Shown: positions 45,570 to 54,131 of the stretch, piece after piece
Layout of the letters: each line of letters opens with the position of its first letter
Position numbering within the stretch: the stretch's first letter is position 1
Assembly (NCBI RefSeq): GCF_036345255.1
Contig: NZ_CP107783.1
Location: forward strand, 2,604,001 to 2,668,000
Reading direction: 5' to 3'
DNA length: 64,000 bases
Source: Streptomyces sp. NBC_00569
GTDB lineage: Bacteria; Actinomycetota; Actinomycetes; Streptomycetales; Streptomycetaceae
Notes under the pieces: generated by a model
The model's database searches: none
What the model saw: the letters and a program-made list of their open reading frames with translations, nothing else
Told to the model about the DNA's origin: nothing
Translations under genes and position numbers: made by a program

Positions 45570-45875
45570 TCAGCGCGCGCCGTGGGTGGGGGCGATCTCC
45601 TGGACGCGCTGGGCGAGGCCGAAGTCGAGGTGGGTGAGGAGGCCGCCCACGCTGTGGGTGTTCACGGACACGTCGACCGAGTTGTAGCCGAGGGTCAGGT
45701 CGGAGTGGTGGTCGAGCTCGTCCTGGATCTGCGCGATGTGCACGACGAGGGCCGTGGCCGCGAAGTGGTTGGCCAGGCGGTAGGTGCGGGTGAGTCTGTC
45801 ATCGGCCACGCTCCATCCGGGCAGCTCGGCGAGACGGTCCTCGATCTCCTTCTGGGACAGCGGCTCCACGGGCAT
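45570..45875 (-). CDS. pterin-4a-carbinolamine dehydratase (PCD/DCoH family)
   Basis: A 101-residue protein of usual family length. Signature blocks are PGWSVADDRLTRTYRLANHFAA in two pieces, and the active-site set DHHSDLTLGYNSVDVSVNTHSVGGLTHLD-like (read as ELDHHSDLTLGYNSV and VSVNTHSVGGLLTH), with His-His and Asp residues that dehydrate 4a-hydroxy-tetrahydrobiopterin. In bacteria without aromatic hydroxylases it may serve molybdopterin repair. First gene of a two-gene operon with a methyltransferase; divergent from an XRE regulator 84 bases away. Confidence 0.92.
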   Translation of the reverse strand: MPVEPLSQKEIEDRLAELPGWSVADDRLTRTYRLANHFAATALVVHIAQIQDELDHHSDLTLGYNSVDVSVNTHSVGGLLTHLDFGLAQRVQEIAPTHGAR

Positions 45876-45959
45876 GACCAGGTCCTTTCCCTGTGATGTG
45901 CGAGGAGATCCAGCGTCCCACAGGGATGGCGCCGCGCGCCCCTCGGCTACGGTCGTGTC

Positions 45960-46775
45960 ATGTCGACTGCCACGCGTGCTCGCCAGTCCGGAATCGGTCC
46001 TCTGCTGCGGGAGTGGCGGGAACGGCGGCGGGTGAGCCAGCTGGAACTCGCCCTGCGCGCCGATTCGTCCGCCCGGCATCTCAGCTTCGTGGAAACGGGC
46101 AGGTCGCGGCCGAGCGAGGAGCTGGTCCTGCGGCTCGCAGAGCATCTGGACGTGCCGGTGCGGGAGCGCAACGCGCTGCTCCTCGCGGCGGGTTACGCGC
46201 CGCGGTTCGCGGAGACCCCGCTCGACGACCCGTCGATGGGGGCGCTGCGGGAGGGCCTGGACCGGCTCCTGCACGGCTATGAGCCGTATCCGGCGCTGGT
46301 CGTCGACGCGACGTACACGGTGGTCGCCGCCAATCGGGGCATCGCGATGCTGATGGAGGGGATTCCCGAGTCGCTGATGACCCCGCCGCTCAACGCGATG
46401 CGGCTCACCCTGCACCCGGAGGGCCTCGCGCCGCGGATCCGGAACCTGCGCGAGTGGCGGGGGCATCTCCTGGCGCAGATGGAGCGGCAGATCGCGCTGG
46501 ACCGCTCGGAGGCGCTGCGCGCGGTGTACGACGAGGTCAAGGCGTATCCGGTGGCGGAGAGGGACGGGGGCGACGACGGTGAGGAGGGCGGTGAGGCGGT
46601 GCCGTACTTCGCGCTGCCGATGGTGATCGAGCACGACGGGCAGGTTTTGTCGTTCGTGTCGTCGATCTCGACGTTCAACACCCCGATGGACGTGACGGTG
46701 GCCGAGCTGGCCATCGAGACGTTCCTGCCCGCCGACCCGGCGACGGCGAAGTATCTGCGGTCGCTCGCACCGTAG
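45960..46775 (+). CDS. XRE-family regulator with MmyB-like ligand-binding domain
   Basis: A 271-residue regulator. The N-terminal HTH is LLREWRERRRVSQLELALRADSSARHLSFVETGRSRPS (in pieces), characteristic of the MmyB group, and the C-terminal domain (about 105-265) begins LDRLLHGYEPYPALVVDATYTVVAAN, a PAS-like fold that in MmyB binds a fatty-acid-like ligand. An acidic Gly/Asp/Glu insertion lies near 200-215. It is divergent from the pterin dehydratase operon and followed after 150 bases by a second XRE gene. Confidence 0.9.
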   Translation: MSTATRARQSGIGPLLREWRERRRVSQLELALRADSSARHLSFVETGRSRPSEELVLRLAEHLDVPVRERNALLLAAGYAPRFAETPLDDPSMGALREGLDRLLHGYEPYPALVVDATYTVVAANRGIAMLMEGIPESLMTPPLNAMRLTLHPEGLAPRIRNLREWRGHLLAQMERQIALDRSEALRAVYDEVKAYPVAERDGGDDGEEGGEAVPYFALPMVIEHDGQVLSFVSSISTFNTPMDVTVAELAIETFLPADPATAKYLRSLAP

Positions 46776-46925
46776 TCGGTGGCCTCGTCACGGTAGTGGG
46801 CAGGCCACTCATCGCACTGGTACCGTTCACGCGGCTCGCGCACATGTTCAGTGCGCACAGTGCCGCGGCTGGGAGCGCACCGGCTCCCGAATCCGCTCGC
46901 CGCCCGGCACGTGGGGAGACGTGAC

Positions 46926-47786
46926 GTGAGTGAACGGCGGCCCGCGCCGACCGTGGGTCAGGTGGTTCTGGGCAGACGTCTGCGGGAACTGCGGGAGTCG
47001 GCCGGGCTCAACCGCGACGAGGCCGCCCGCGCGCTGCGCGTCACCGGCGCGACGATACGCCGCATGGAGATGGCGGAGGTCGCCCTCAAGATCCCGTACG
47101 TACAGATGCTCCTGGAGCTGTACGGGGTGCCGGAGCAGGAGACCGAGGCCTTCGTCGGGCTCGCCGAGGAGGCGAATCTGCCGGGCTGGTGGCAGCGGTT
47201 CCACGACATCCTGCCCGACTGGTTCAGCCTGTACGTGAGCCTGGAGAGCGCGGCCGGGCTCATCAGGTCGTACGAGCCGCACTTCGTGCCGGGGCTGCTG
47301 CAGACGGAGGAGTACGCGCGGGCCGTCCTGGACGCGGGCACCGTCGGCCGCACCCGGCCCGGTGATCTCGAACGCCATGTGACGCTGCGCATGGCCCGGC
47401 AGGCGCTGCTGACCCGTGAGGACGCGCCCCATCTGTGGGTCGTGATGGACGAGACGGTGCTGCGCCGGCCGCCGGGCGGCCCCAAGGTGCTGCGCCATCA
47501 GCTCGACCGGCTCATCGAGGCGGCCGAGTTGCCTCAAGTGACGCTCCAGATAGCCGAGTTCGCGGCGGGCCCGCACCCGGGGACGTTCGGCCCGTTCACG
47601 CTGTTCCGGTTCCCGGTGCGCGAGCTGCCGGACATGGTCTTCAGCGAGTACGTCACGGGCGCGCTCTATCTGGACGGCCGGGCCGAGGTGGGCACCCATC
47701 TGGAGGTGCTCGACCACATCGCGGCGCAGGCGGCGTCCGCGGAGCGCACGGTGGAGCTGCTGCGGAAGAAGCGCGACGCGCTCTGA
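46926..47786 (+). CDS. XRE-family regulator with DUF5753
   Basis: A 286-residue protein of a family that is very abundant in Streptomyces. The HTH is VVLGRRLRELRESAGLNRDEAARALRVTGATIRRMEMAEV in blocks (about 10-50), and DUF5753 begins at LESAAGLIRSYEPHFVPGLLQTEEYARAVL with the later FRFPVRELPDMVFSEYVTGALYLD. These regulators usually precede a tiny DUF397 gene; none is visible here, only a tandem repeat and a hairpin. GTG 46926 is chosen with GGGGAG nine bases upstream. Confidence 0.9.
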   Translation: MSERRPAPTVGQVVLGRRLRELRESAGLNRDEAARALRVTGATIRRMEMAEVALKIPYVQMLLELYGVPEQETEAFVGLAEEANLPGWWQRFHDILPDWFSLYVSLESAAGLIRSYEPHFVPGLLQTEEYARAVLDAGTVGRTRPGDLERHVTLRMARQALLTREDAPHLWVVMDETVLRRPPGGPKVLRHQLDRLIEAAELPQVTLQIAEFAAGPHPGTFGPFTLFRFPVRELPDMVFSEYVTGALYLDGRAEVGTHLEVLDHIAAQAASAERTVELLRKKRDAL

Positions 47787-47792
47787 CCCAGG

Positions 47793-47858
47793 ACGCGTGG
47801 TGACCGCCGACCTGTGGTGACAGCGACGCATGGTGACCGCCGACGCCGGGTGACAGCA
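47793..47858. repeat. two tandem 33-base units after the DUF5753 regulator gene
   Basis: ACGCGTGGTGACCGCCGAC (47793) and ACGCATGGTGACCGCCGAC (47826) begin two adjacent 33-base units that agree at roughly 28 positions. Two units only, without spacers, so this is a small duplication rather than an array. Confidence 0.6.
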
Positions 47859-47892
47859 GTGCCGCGGGCCCGTCTCTGCGGGACCGCGGCAC
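47859..47892. terminator. bidirectional hairpin between convergent DUF5753 regulator and OsmC genes
   Basis: GTGCCGCGG (47859-47867) and CCGCGGCAC (47884-47892) form a perfect 9-bp stem with an inner CCCG/CGGG extension. It lies 21 bases before the OsmC stop and serves both strands. Confidence 0.7.
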
Positions 47893-47913
47893 ATGAAGGC
47901 TGCGTGTGCGCTC

Positions 47914-48339
47914 TCAGGCGAGCTTGGCCGTGAGGGTGATCGTGGTGCCGGTGAGCGCCTGGCTCACCGGGCAGTTCTTCTTGGCGTCCTCGGCCGCCGC
48001 GGTGAATCCGGCCTCGTCGAGCCCGGGCACCGTGCCCTCCACCGTGAGGTGAATGCCGGTGATGCCCTCGCCCGGCTGGAAGGTGACGTCCGCGGACGTG
48101 ACGAGCTTGGTGGGCGGGTTGCCGCCGGTCGTCAGGCCGTTGGACAGGGCCATCGAGAAGCAGCTGGAGTGCGCGGCGGCGATCAGCTCCTCCGGGCTGG
48201 TCTTGCCGTTGGCCTGCTCGGCGCGGGAGGGCCAGGACACGGCCTGCCGGCCGATGCCGGACGAGTCGAAGGTGACGACTCCGCTCCCCTTGAGCAGATC
48301 GCCTTCCCACACGGTGTGCGCGGAGCGCGTGGTAGCCAC
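47914..48339 (-). CDS. OsmC/Ohr-family peroxiredoxin (OsmC type)
   Basis: A 141-residue thiol peroxidase of normal family length. The two redox cysteines are in HSSCFSMALSN (about 60) and KKNCPVSQAL (about 125), with Arg/Glu residues in SRAEQANGKTSPEELIAAA. OsmC reduces organic and lipid hydroperoxides in the cytoplasm, often upon osmotic stress. GTG 48339 is chosen: AAGGGAA six bases upstream, and the homology starts at ATTRSAHTVWEGDL. Single gene. Confidence 0.93.
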   Translation of the reverse strand: MATTRSAHTVWEGDLLKGSGVVTFDSSGIGRQAVSWPSRAEQANGKTSPEELIAAAHSSCFSMALSNGLTTGGNPPTKLVTSADVTFQPGEGITGIHLTVEGTVPGLDEAGFTAAAEDAKKNCPVSQALTGTTITLTAKLA

Positions 48340-48432
48340 GGTGATTCCCTTCAGTCGGGTGCCGGTTGGGGCGTTGGGCACCATCCGACCACACCCGGAC
48401 CGCTTATGGCCGGAATGCGCACGGGGCACGGA

Positions 48433-49818
48433 TCAGCCGGTGGTGTCCCCGGCGGTCCGCTTCTTGCGGGCCGCCATCCACGCGTAGACGAGGACTCCGA
48501 CGAAGAGGAACAGGACGCCCTGGTAGACGGCCGCGTATCCGGCGCCGCCGACCAGCCACAGGGAGAAGCCGAACGCGGCGAGTGCGAGCACCATGTCGCG
48601 GGCCAGGCGCGGGCCGCTGACGCGGTGGCCCTGACCGGACAGCAGGAAGTAGATCTGGGCGGCGGTCGCGAGGAGGTAGGGGACGGTCGCGGTGAACGTG
48701 GTGACGAGGACGAGGGTCTCGAAGACCCCGGCCGAGCCCGCGGTGTAGTTGTAGACCGTCAGGAGCGACGCGAGGGTGACGGCGACGAGGACGCCGACGG
48801 TCGGGGTGCCGCGCTTCTTCTTGGTGAACACCGCGGGGAACAGGCCGTCCTTGGCGGCGGCGTACGGGGTCTGGGCGCTCAGGAGCGTCCAGCCGTTCAG
48901 GGCGCCGAGCATGGAGACGATCGCGGCGATCGCCACGGCGGTGCCGCCCCAGGTGCCGCCGAACATGGCGTTGACGGCGTCGGAGAGGGGCGCGCTGGAG
49001 TCGACGAGCCGGTCGTGGGCGACGGTCCCGAACACGGCGACCGTGCACAGCAGGTAGAGGAGGGCGGCGAGGCCCGTGCCGAGGACGGTGGCGCGGCCCA
49101 CGTTGCGCTCGGGGTCGCGGACCTCGCCGGCGCTGACCGAGGCGGACTCGACGCCGAGGTAGCTGAAGAGGAGGATCGCGGCGGACGCGGAGACGGCGCC
49201 GAGCGGGGAGTCGCCGCTCGCCCGGAACGGTCCGAGGTTGTCGGCGTGGAAGAAGAACAGGCCGCCGACGGCGACGAGGAGCAGCGGCGCGAACTTCAGG
49301 ACCGTCGACACGAGCTGCACCGCGCCGACGTAGCGGGTGCCCGCGAGGTTGGCGAGGGCGGGCAGCCACTGGACGGTGAGCGCGGCGACGATGGTCCAGA
49401 ACCGGGAGCCGTGGAGGGGCAGGAGCACGTCGAGGTAGCCGACGGCGGCCACGGCGAGCGCCGCGTTCGACACCCAGGTGGTGATCCAGTACGACCAGGA
49501 GGCCAGGAATCCGGCGAAGTCGCCGAACGCCTCGCGTGCGTAGACGTACGGTCCGCCGGTCAGGGGATGGCGGCGGGCGAGGCGGCCGAAGACGAGCGCG
49601 AGCGCGATGGCTCCGACGGTCAGGACACCGAACGCGACGAGGCTGATGGTGCCGAAGGGGGCGACGGAGGCCGGGAGCAGGAAGATGCCGCCGCCGATGA
49701 TGTTGCCCATCACGAGGGCGGTGGCGATGGGGAGCCCGAAGCGTCGGGCGTGCTTGCTGGGGAGCTCTTCGTGCTGCGGGGCCGGAGCCGGCTTCGTCAC
49801 GGTTCCGGTGTGGGGCAT
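48433..49818 (-). CDS. APC-superfamily amino acid permease
   Basis: A 461-residue transporter with twelve helices. The unwound substrate helix GNIIGGGIFLLPASVAPFG (about 37-55) is the APC signature; further marks are GGPYVYAREAFGDFAGFLASWSYW in pieces, FSYLGVESASVSAGEVRDPERN and the helix-8 block near SAQTPYAAAKDGLFPAVFTKK. It is likely a cationic amino acid/polyamine antiporter (basic amino-acid/polyamine antiporter group) or a uniporter. ATG 49818. It follows the phosphatase-like gene by 86 bases on the same strand. Confidence 0.9.
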   Translation of the reverse strand: MPHTGTVTKPAPAPQHEELPSKHARRFGLPIATALVMGNIIGGGIFLLPASVAPFGTISLVAFGVLTVGAIALALVFGRLARRHPLTGGPYVYAREAFGDFAGFLASWSYWITTWVSNAALAVAAVGYLDVLLPLHGSRFWTIVAALTVQWLPALANLAGTRYVGAVQLVSTVLKFAPLLLVAVGGLFFFHADNLGPFRASGDSPLGAVSASAAILLFSYLGVESASVSAGEVRDPERNVGRATVLGTGLAALLYLLCTVAVFGTVAHDRLVDSSAPLSDAVNAMFGGTWGGTAVAIAAIVSMLGALNGWTLLSAQTPYAAAKDGLFPAVFTKKKRGTPTVGVLVAVTLASLLTVYNYTAGSAGVFETLVLVTTFTATVPYLLATAAQIYFLLSGQGHRVSGPRLARDMVLALAAFGFSLWLVGGAGYAAVYQGVLFLFVGVLVYAWMAARKKRTAGDTTG

Positions 49819-49904
49819 GGGGTGGTGCGCCTCTCTCGTGCGGGCGCCGACCGGGATCGCCGGGCGACGTCCCATGGTCGGCCCCCGGCACACATCGTTC
49901 AAAA

Positions 49905-52058
49905 TCAGGCGGATTTGTCCTGCGGAGTGACCGTTGCGGCCGTAAATGATGCGTCGGGGGCGGGCTCGTGCCGGGATTTGTCCACCGGGACCTGAGGGCC
50001 GCTGCCCTCGCGCAGCCAGCGGCGGAGCACGTGGTGGACCTGCTGGGCGCCCACCAGTTCCGCGCCCTGCGCGACCGGCGGCGAGAAGGCCTCCGGGGCG
50101 AGCAGGAACGGGTGGCCTTGGGCGCCGCCGAGCCCTCCGTGGGAGCCGATCTGCTCCTCGAAGGCGAGCACCTCGCCCTCGGCCGGGTCGTACCAGGAGT
50201 TCACCATGATGTCGGCGGTGTGCGGGAAGGAGTCGGTGCGGCGGACCGCGTCGGCGGCGTGCGCGCCGAAGTCGGCCAGGGGGCCCGGGCGCTCGTCGAG
50301 ATCGGCCAGGGGGATCTCGGCGCCGCGCGCGCCGAGGACGACGGCGCCGTGCTCCTCGCTGCGCACCAGCAGGAAGCCGATGCCGGGGTGGTTGGCGAGG
50401 GTGGGCAGGAGCGCCGGGTGGCGGGCGTCGATCTCCTCCTTGCTCATGCGGTGCGGCACGTCCGGGAAGGAGACCAGGCCGAGGTTCCCGGAGGCGAGCA
50501 CGATCGGCTCGGAGCGGCGCGACGCCGGGCGGTGCTTCTCGCCGCCCTCCTCGACGGGCCTGCGCAGCGCGGCCCTGACGGCGGAGCGGGCCTCGGCGCC
50601 GGTTGGGGTCTCCCCTGCTCGAGCGAAGCCGAGAGCTTGGGGAAGGGTGCGCCGGGCACGGCGCGGCACGGGCAGGCCGCAGCCCGCCCGGACGAGGTCC
50701 TGGAGGCCGAGCCCGTAGCGGGCGCGGAACGTCTCGCCGGGGCTCTGCCCGTGATCGGACAGGACGACGATCCGGTACGGGCGCGGGGCGTGTTCGGCGA
50801 CCTTCGCGATCAGCGCGAGGGAGCGGTCGAGACGCGCGAGGACCTTCTCGGCGTCGCGGCTGACGGGCCCGGAGTGGTGGGCGACCTCGTCGTAGGCGAC
50901 GAGGTCGGCGTAGACCGCGCTGCGGCCCGCGAGCATGTCGCCGATGACCGCGGCGACGACGACGTCCCGCTCCACGACGGTCGCGAACGCGCGGATGAAC
51001 GGGTAGAGCCCGCCGCGGCCGACGCGGGGTCGCTGCCGGGTCAGGCGGGCCCGGGTGGACTGGCCTGTCTCGCGGACGACCTCGGCGACGAAGGACAGGG
51101 CGGTGCGCACGGCGTTCGCGGGGTCGCTGAAGTACGCGAAGTAGCCGGCCCGCGAGCGGTTCTCCTTGCCTCGGCGGGCCGCGACCGACAGCACGAGGGC
51201 GACCTGTTCGGCTCCTCCGCTGAAGAGGTTGCCCCGGCTGGCGCCGTCCAGGGTGAGGAGGCCGCCGTCGCCGGTGTGCTCGATGGCGCGGCGCTGGAGT
51301 TCGGCGGCGCTGGTGGGCCGGTTGGAGACCTGGATCTCGCGGGTGTCCTTCTCGTACCAGCGGAACGCGGGCACGTCGTAGTTGCTGCCGTGCAGGATGC
51401 CGAGCTGACTGGCGCCCGTCTGGCTGGACCAGTCGGTGCGCCAGGGGGTGAGGCGGTGGGTGCCGGCGCCGAGCCAGGCGCCGACGGTGGGCGTCACGCC
51501 CCGGTCCACGGCGTCGCGCAGGACGTCGTGGCCGACGCCGTCGAGCTGGAGGAAGACCGTGCCGGGGGTGGACGGTCCCGCCCCGGCGCTTCCTCTGCGG
51601 CGGCGCCGGTCGGCGAGGCGGTACAGGCGGCGGCGGTAGGCGTCGTCGTCGCGCACGGCGAGGGCGCCCCCGGTGGCGGACGCGACCGCGGACATGACGG
51701 CGGCGACGACGACGGCGGTCTCGGGGTTGGCCTCGCCCCGGCCGTCGGGGACGAGGGCCAGGGCGAAGATCAGCAGGCCGCCGTTGAGGAAGAAGACGGC
51801 GAGGCCGAGGACGAGCGCGGGCACCAGGAGCAGGGCGCGCACGAGGAGCGGCCACACCAGCGCGGACAGGATGCCGAAGGCGCCCGCGCCGAGCGCGGCG
51901 GTGATGGCGATGCGGGTGGCGCTGTCGCCGTTGTCCGACTGGAGCTGGAAGTCCGGCAGGATCCCGGCGAGCACGAGCATCGTGACGGTGCTGACCGCCC
52001 ACACGGCGATCGACCGCCAGCACGTGCCGGTGAACCGCCGCCAACGCCCCTCGCCCAC
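49905..52058 (-). CDS. membrane protein: holin-like four-helix N-terminus fused to an alkaline-phosphatase/phosphodiesterase domain
   Basis: A 717-residue protein. Residues 1-130 hold four hydrophobic helices in the style of the phage-holin-IV/YvlD family (WRSIAVWAVSTVTMLVLAGILPDF in part, LGAGAFGILSALVWPLLVRALLL, LGLAVFFLNGGLLIFALAL). From about 165 the alkaline-phosphatase superfamily fold begins: VFLQLDGVGHDVL (metal Asp), SSQTGASQLGILHGSNYDVPAF (nucleophile region), VAYDEVAHHSGP and VVLSDHGQSPGETF (metal Asp/His pairs). It may hydrolyse a phosphodiester at the membrane. An in-frame dispersed repeat occurs at 50605-50643. GTG start 52058. Confidence 0.85.
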   Translation of the reverse strand: MGEGRWRRFTGTCWRSIAVWAVSTVTMLVLAGILPDFQLQSDNGDSATRIAITAALGAGAFGILSALVWPLLVRALLLVPALVLGLAVFFLNGGLLIFALALVPDGRGEANPETAVVVAAVMSAVASATGGALAVRDDDAYRRRLYRLADRRRRRGSAGAGPSTPGTVFLQLDGVGHDVLRDAVDRGVTPTVGAWLGAGTHRLTPWRTDWSSQTGASQLGILHGSNYDVPAFRWYEKDTREIQVSNRPTSAAELQRRAIEHTGDGGLLTLDGASRGNLFSGGAEQVALVLSVAARRGKENRSRAGYFAYFSDPANAVRTALSFVAEVVRETGQSTRARLTRQRPRVGRGGLYPFIRAFATVVERDVVVAAVIGDMLAGRSAVYADLVAYDEVAHHSGPVSRDAEKVLARLDRSLALIAKVAEHAPRPYRIVVLSDHGQSPGETFRARYGLGLQDLVRAGCGLPVPRRARRTLPQALGFARAGETPTGAEARSAVRAALRRPVEEGGEKHRPASRRSEPIVLASGNLGLVSFPDVPHRMSKEEIDARHPALLPTLANHPGIGFLLVRSEEHGAVVLGARGAEIPLADLDERPGPLADFGAHAADAVRRTDSFPHTADIMVNSWYDPAEGEVLAFEEQIGSHGGLGGAQGHPFLLAPEAFSPPVAQGAELVGAQQVHHVLRRWLREGSGPQVPVDKSRHEPAPDASFTAATVTPQDKSA
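50605..50643. repeat. dispersed Streptomyces palindromic repeat inside the holin-phosphatase gene
   Basis: The minus strand reads CCCCAAGCTCTCGGCTTCGC followed by TCGAGCAGGGGAGACCCC. I recognise this as a repeat scattered over Streptomyces genomes, usually intergenic. Here it is in frame and codes for LPQALGFARAGETPT between two conserved parts of the phosphatase domain, so it probably adds a surface loop. Confidence 0.65.
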
Positions 52059-52182
52059 GCCTCGCTCACCCTCTCGCCGTCTCGTCGACCCCGGGCCAAG
52101 CGTGTCATATGAGCGCGATACGTCCGGGTTCTCCCCTGACTGCGAACACAAGTGCCCGGCGCGGGACGCGCGGGGTGCCGGC

Positions 52183-52614
52183 TCAGCAGCCGTCGTAACC
52201 GGCCGTCGGCATCGACATGCGGCGGTGGACGCGCTTCTTCATCTCCGCGTCGTACGACGGCTCCGCGAGCCCCGCGGTCTCCAGGCGCACGCCGCGGCGC
52301 TCGCACTCGGCCGTGAACTCGTCGACCGAGCGCAGCGCGGCCCGCAGGACCCGGTCGCTCGGGGCGACGAACAGGTCGACGAGGCCCGCGTCGACGTCCG
52401 CCCACAGCGCGTCGTGGTCGGAGCGCAGTGAGTGGACGAGGAGTTCTCTGGTCACGACGTAGCCCCGGTCGGCGGCCCAGCGGGCGCACATCGCGTGCTG
52501 GCTGCGCGAGTCCACGAGGAAGGGGTCGGCGTCCAGTTCCTCCAGCGGCGTCAGGCTGGCGATCGCCGTGACGCGGACCGCGCCGGCCGCCGTCTCTTCC
52601 GCCGGTTCACCCAT
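52183..52614 (-). CDS. small protein resembling the serine-recombinase N-terminal fold, probably non-catalytic
   Basis: A 143-residue protein. From residue 30 it follows the resolvase N-terminal pattern: VDSRSQHAMCARWAADRGYVV, then ALWADVDAGLVDLFVAPSDRVLRAALRSVDEF in two blocks and ERRGVRLETA, matching the usual 'Q-x-x-x-C...W-A-x-x-x-G-Y', 'G-x-V-D' and 'D-R-x-x-R' features. I cannot identify a catalytic serine in a Y-x-R-x-S context, and no DNA-binding tail is present. The role is unknown. It is divergent from the metallo-hydrolase gene, sharing an 84-base gap. Confidence 0.55.
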   Translation of the reverse strand: MGEPAEETAAGAVRVTAIASLTPLEELDADPFLVDSRSQHAMCARWAADRGYVVTRELLVHSLRSDHDALWADVDAGLVDLFVAPSDRVLRAALRSVDEFTAECERRGVRLETAGLAEPSYDAEMKKRVHRRMSMPTAGYDGC

Positions 52615-52698
52615 GGTGTCCCCCTCACCTCCGGTTTCCCCGACGACCCTACTCCTGCCCTTAGGCTCGGGGGGAGTCGCACGGAGGAGGTCCTGGAG

Positions 52699-53472
52699 GT
52701 GCCGGTGGAGATCACCTGGTGGGGTCACGCCACCTGCACGGTCGAGGACTCGGGGATCCGTGTGCTGACCGACCCGCTCTTCACGCGCCGCCTCGCCCAT
52801 CTGCGCCGGCGGCGCGGGGCGCCCCCGCCGCCCGAGGCCGCCGTCGCCGACGTCGTCCTCGTGTCCCATCTGCACGCCGACCACCTGCACGTCCCGTCCC
52901 TGGCCCGGCTCGCCCCCGGCACCCTGGTCCTGCTCCCGCGAGGGGCCCGGCGCGCGGTGCCCGGCCTGCGCAAGCTCACACATCTGCGGATCACCGAGGT
53001 CGAGCCGGGCACCCAGGTGAAGGTGGGCGGCCTCGTCGTACGGGCCGTGCCCGCGTCGCACGACGGGCGGCGCATCCCCGTGGGACCGCACCGCTCCCCC
53101 GCGCTCGGGTTCGTGGTGAGCGGCGAGGCCCGTACCTACTTCGCGGGCGACACCGGGCTTTTCGACTCCATGGCGGAGGCGGTGGGCGAGGTGGATGTGG
53201 CGCTGCTGCCGGTCGGGGGGTGGGGGCCCTGTCTCGGGCCGCACCACCTGGACGCGGGCCGGGCCGCCGAGGCGCTCGCGCGGATCGCGCCGCGCAGCGC
53301 CGTGCCGGTGCACTACGGGACGTACTGGCCGATCGGCCTGGACGCGGTGCGGCCGCACGAATTCCACGCGCCGGGCGACGAGTTCGTGCGGCGCTCCGCC
53401 GAGCTGGCGCCCGAGGTGACGGTGCATCTGCTCGGCCATGGCGAGAGCGTGCGGCCGGAGGTCGCCCGGTGA
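52699..53472 (+). CDS. metallo-beta-lactamase-fold hydrolase (UlaG-like)
   Basis: A 257-residue MBL-fold protein. Metal ligands are His57, His59, Asp61 and His62 (VSHLHADHLH), with further ones in the SHDGRR loop (His) and AGDTGLF (Asp) and in VPVHYGTYWP (His). It begins VEITWWGHATCTVE, the UlaG/lactonase-like opening strand. GTG 52699 is chosen with GGAGGAGG eight bases upstream; GTG 52705, with GGAGG at five bases, is an alternative. Substrate unknown. Its stop overlaps the DedA start (GTGA), so the pair is coupled. Confidence 0.9.
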   Translation: MPVEITWWGHATCTVEDSGIRVLTDPLFTRRLAHLRRRRGAPPPPEAAVADVVLVSHLHADHLHVPSLARLAPGTLVLLPRGARRAVPGLRKLTHLRITEVEPGTQVKVGGLVVRAVPASHDGRRIPVGPHRSPALGFVVSGEARTYFAGDTGLFDSMAEAVGEVDVALLPVGGWGPCLGPHHLDAGRAAEALARIAPRSAVPVHYGTYWPIGLDAVRPHEFHAPGDEFVRRSAELAPEVTVHLLGHGESVRPEVAR

Positions 53473-54131
53473 ACCCTGCCAGTGGCGCGGGCCATGAGCT
53501 GCTCGCCGCCGCGGTGGCGCACACGCCGCCGGAGTCCACCCAGCAGGCGGTCGGATATCCGTCGCTGTTCCTGCTGATCGTGATCGGGGCGCTCGTGCCG
53601 GTCGTCCCCACGGGGGCGCTCGTCAGCTCGGCGGCGGTGGTCGCCTTCCATCAGACGGCTCCGTTCTCGCTGCTGCTGGTGTTCGGTGTCTCCGCGTTCG
53701 CTGCGTTCCTCGGCGATGTGGCGCTGTACTGGCTGGGGCAGCGCGGCATGGGCTCGAAGAACGGCAGCAAGTGGCTGGCCGCGATCCGCGACCGGGCGCC
53801 CGAGGAGCGGCTCGCGCAGGCGCAGGACAAGCTCGCCGACCACGGAGTGATGGTGCTCGTCCTGTCCCGGCTCGTGCCCGCCGGGCGTATCCCCGTGATG
53901 CTGGCGTGCCTGATGGCGAGGATGCCGCTGCGGCAGTTCGCCCGCGGGGACGTCCCGGCGTGCCTGGCCTGGGCCCTGACGTATCAGCTCATCGGCATCC
54001 TCGGCGGCTCGCTGTTCAGCGAGCCGTGGGAGGGCGTCGTGGCGGCGGTCGGCCTGACGCTGCTGATCAGCGCGGCGCCCGCCGTGTGGCGGCGGCTGCG
54101 CGGGGGCCGCTCAGACGGTCAGCACGCGTGA
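53469..54131 (+). CDS. DedA-family membrane protein
   Basis: A 220-residue protein with about five helices. Family marks are the early P-V-V-P helix (GALVPVVPTGALVSSA), GDVALYWLGQRGMGSKNG and VMVLVLSRLVPAGRIPVMLACLMARMPLRQF, containing the conserved Arg residues and Gly-Arg near the second half-helix. DedA/SNARE-associated proteins are lipid scramblases or transporters, including for undecaprenyl phosphate recycling. The GTG overlaps the stop of the MBL-fold gene. Its 3' end overlaps the convergent MBL gene by 21 bases. Confidence 0.88.
   Translation: MNPASGAGHELLAAAVAHTPPESTQQAVGYPSLFLLIVIGALVPVVPTGALVSSAAVVAFHQTAPFSLLLVFGVSAFAAFLGDVALYWLGQRGMGSKNGSKWLAAIRDRAPEERLAQAQDKLADHGVMVLVLSRLVPAGRIPVMLACLMARMPLRQFARGDVPACLAWALTYQLIGILGGSLFSEPWEGVVAAVGLTLLISAAPAVWRRLRGGRSDGQHA

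Noticed and set aside
47793..47858. CRISPR-like repeats
   Set aside because: Only two adjacent units without spacers, and no cas genes nearby.
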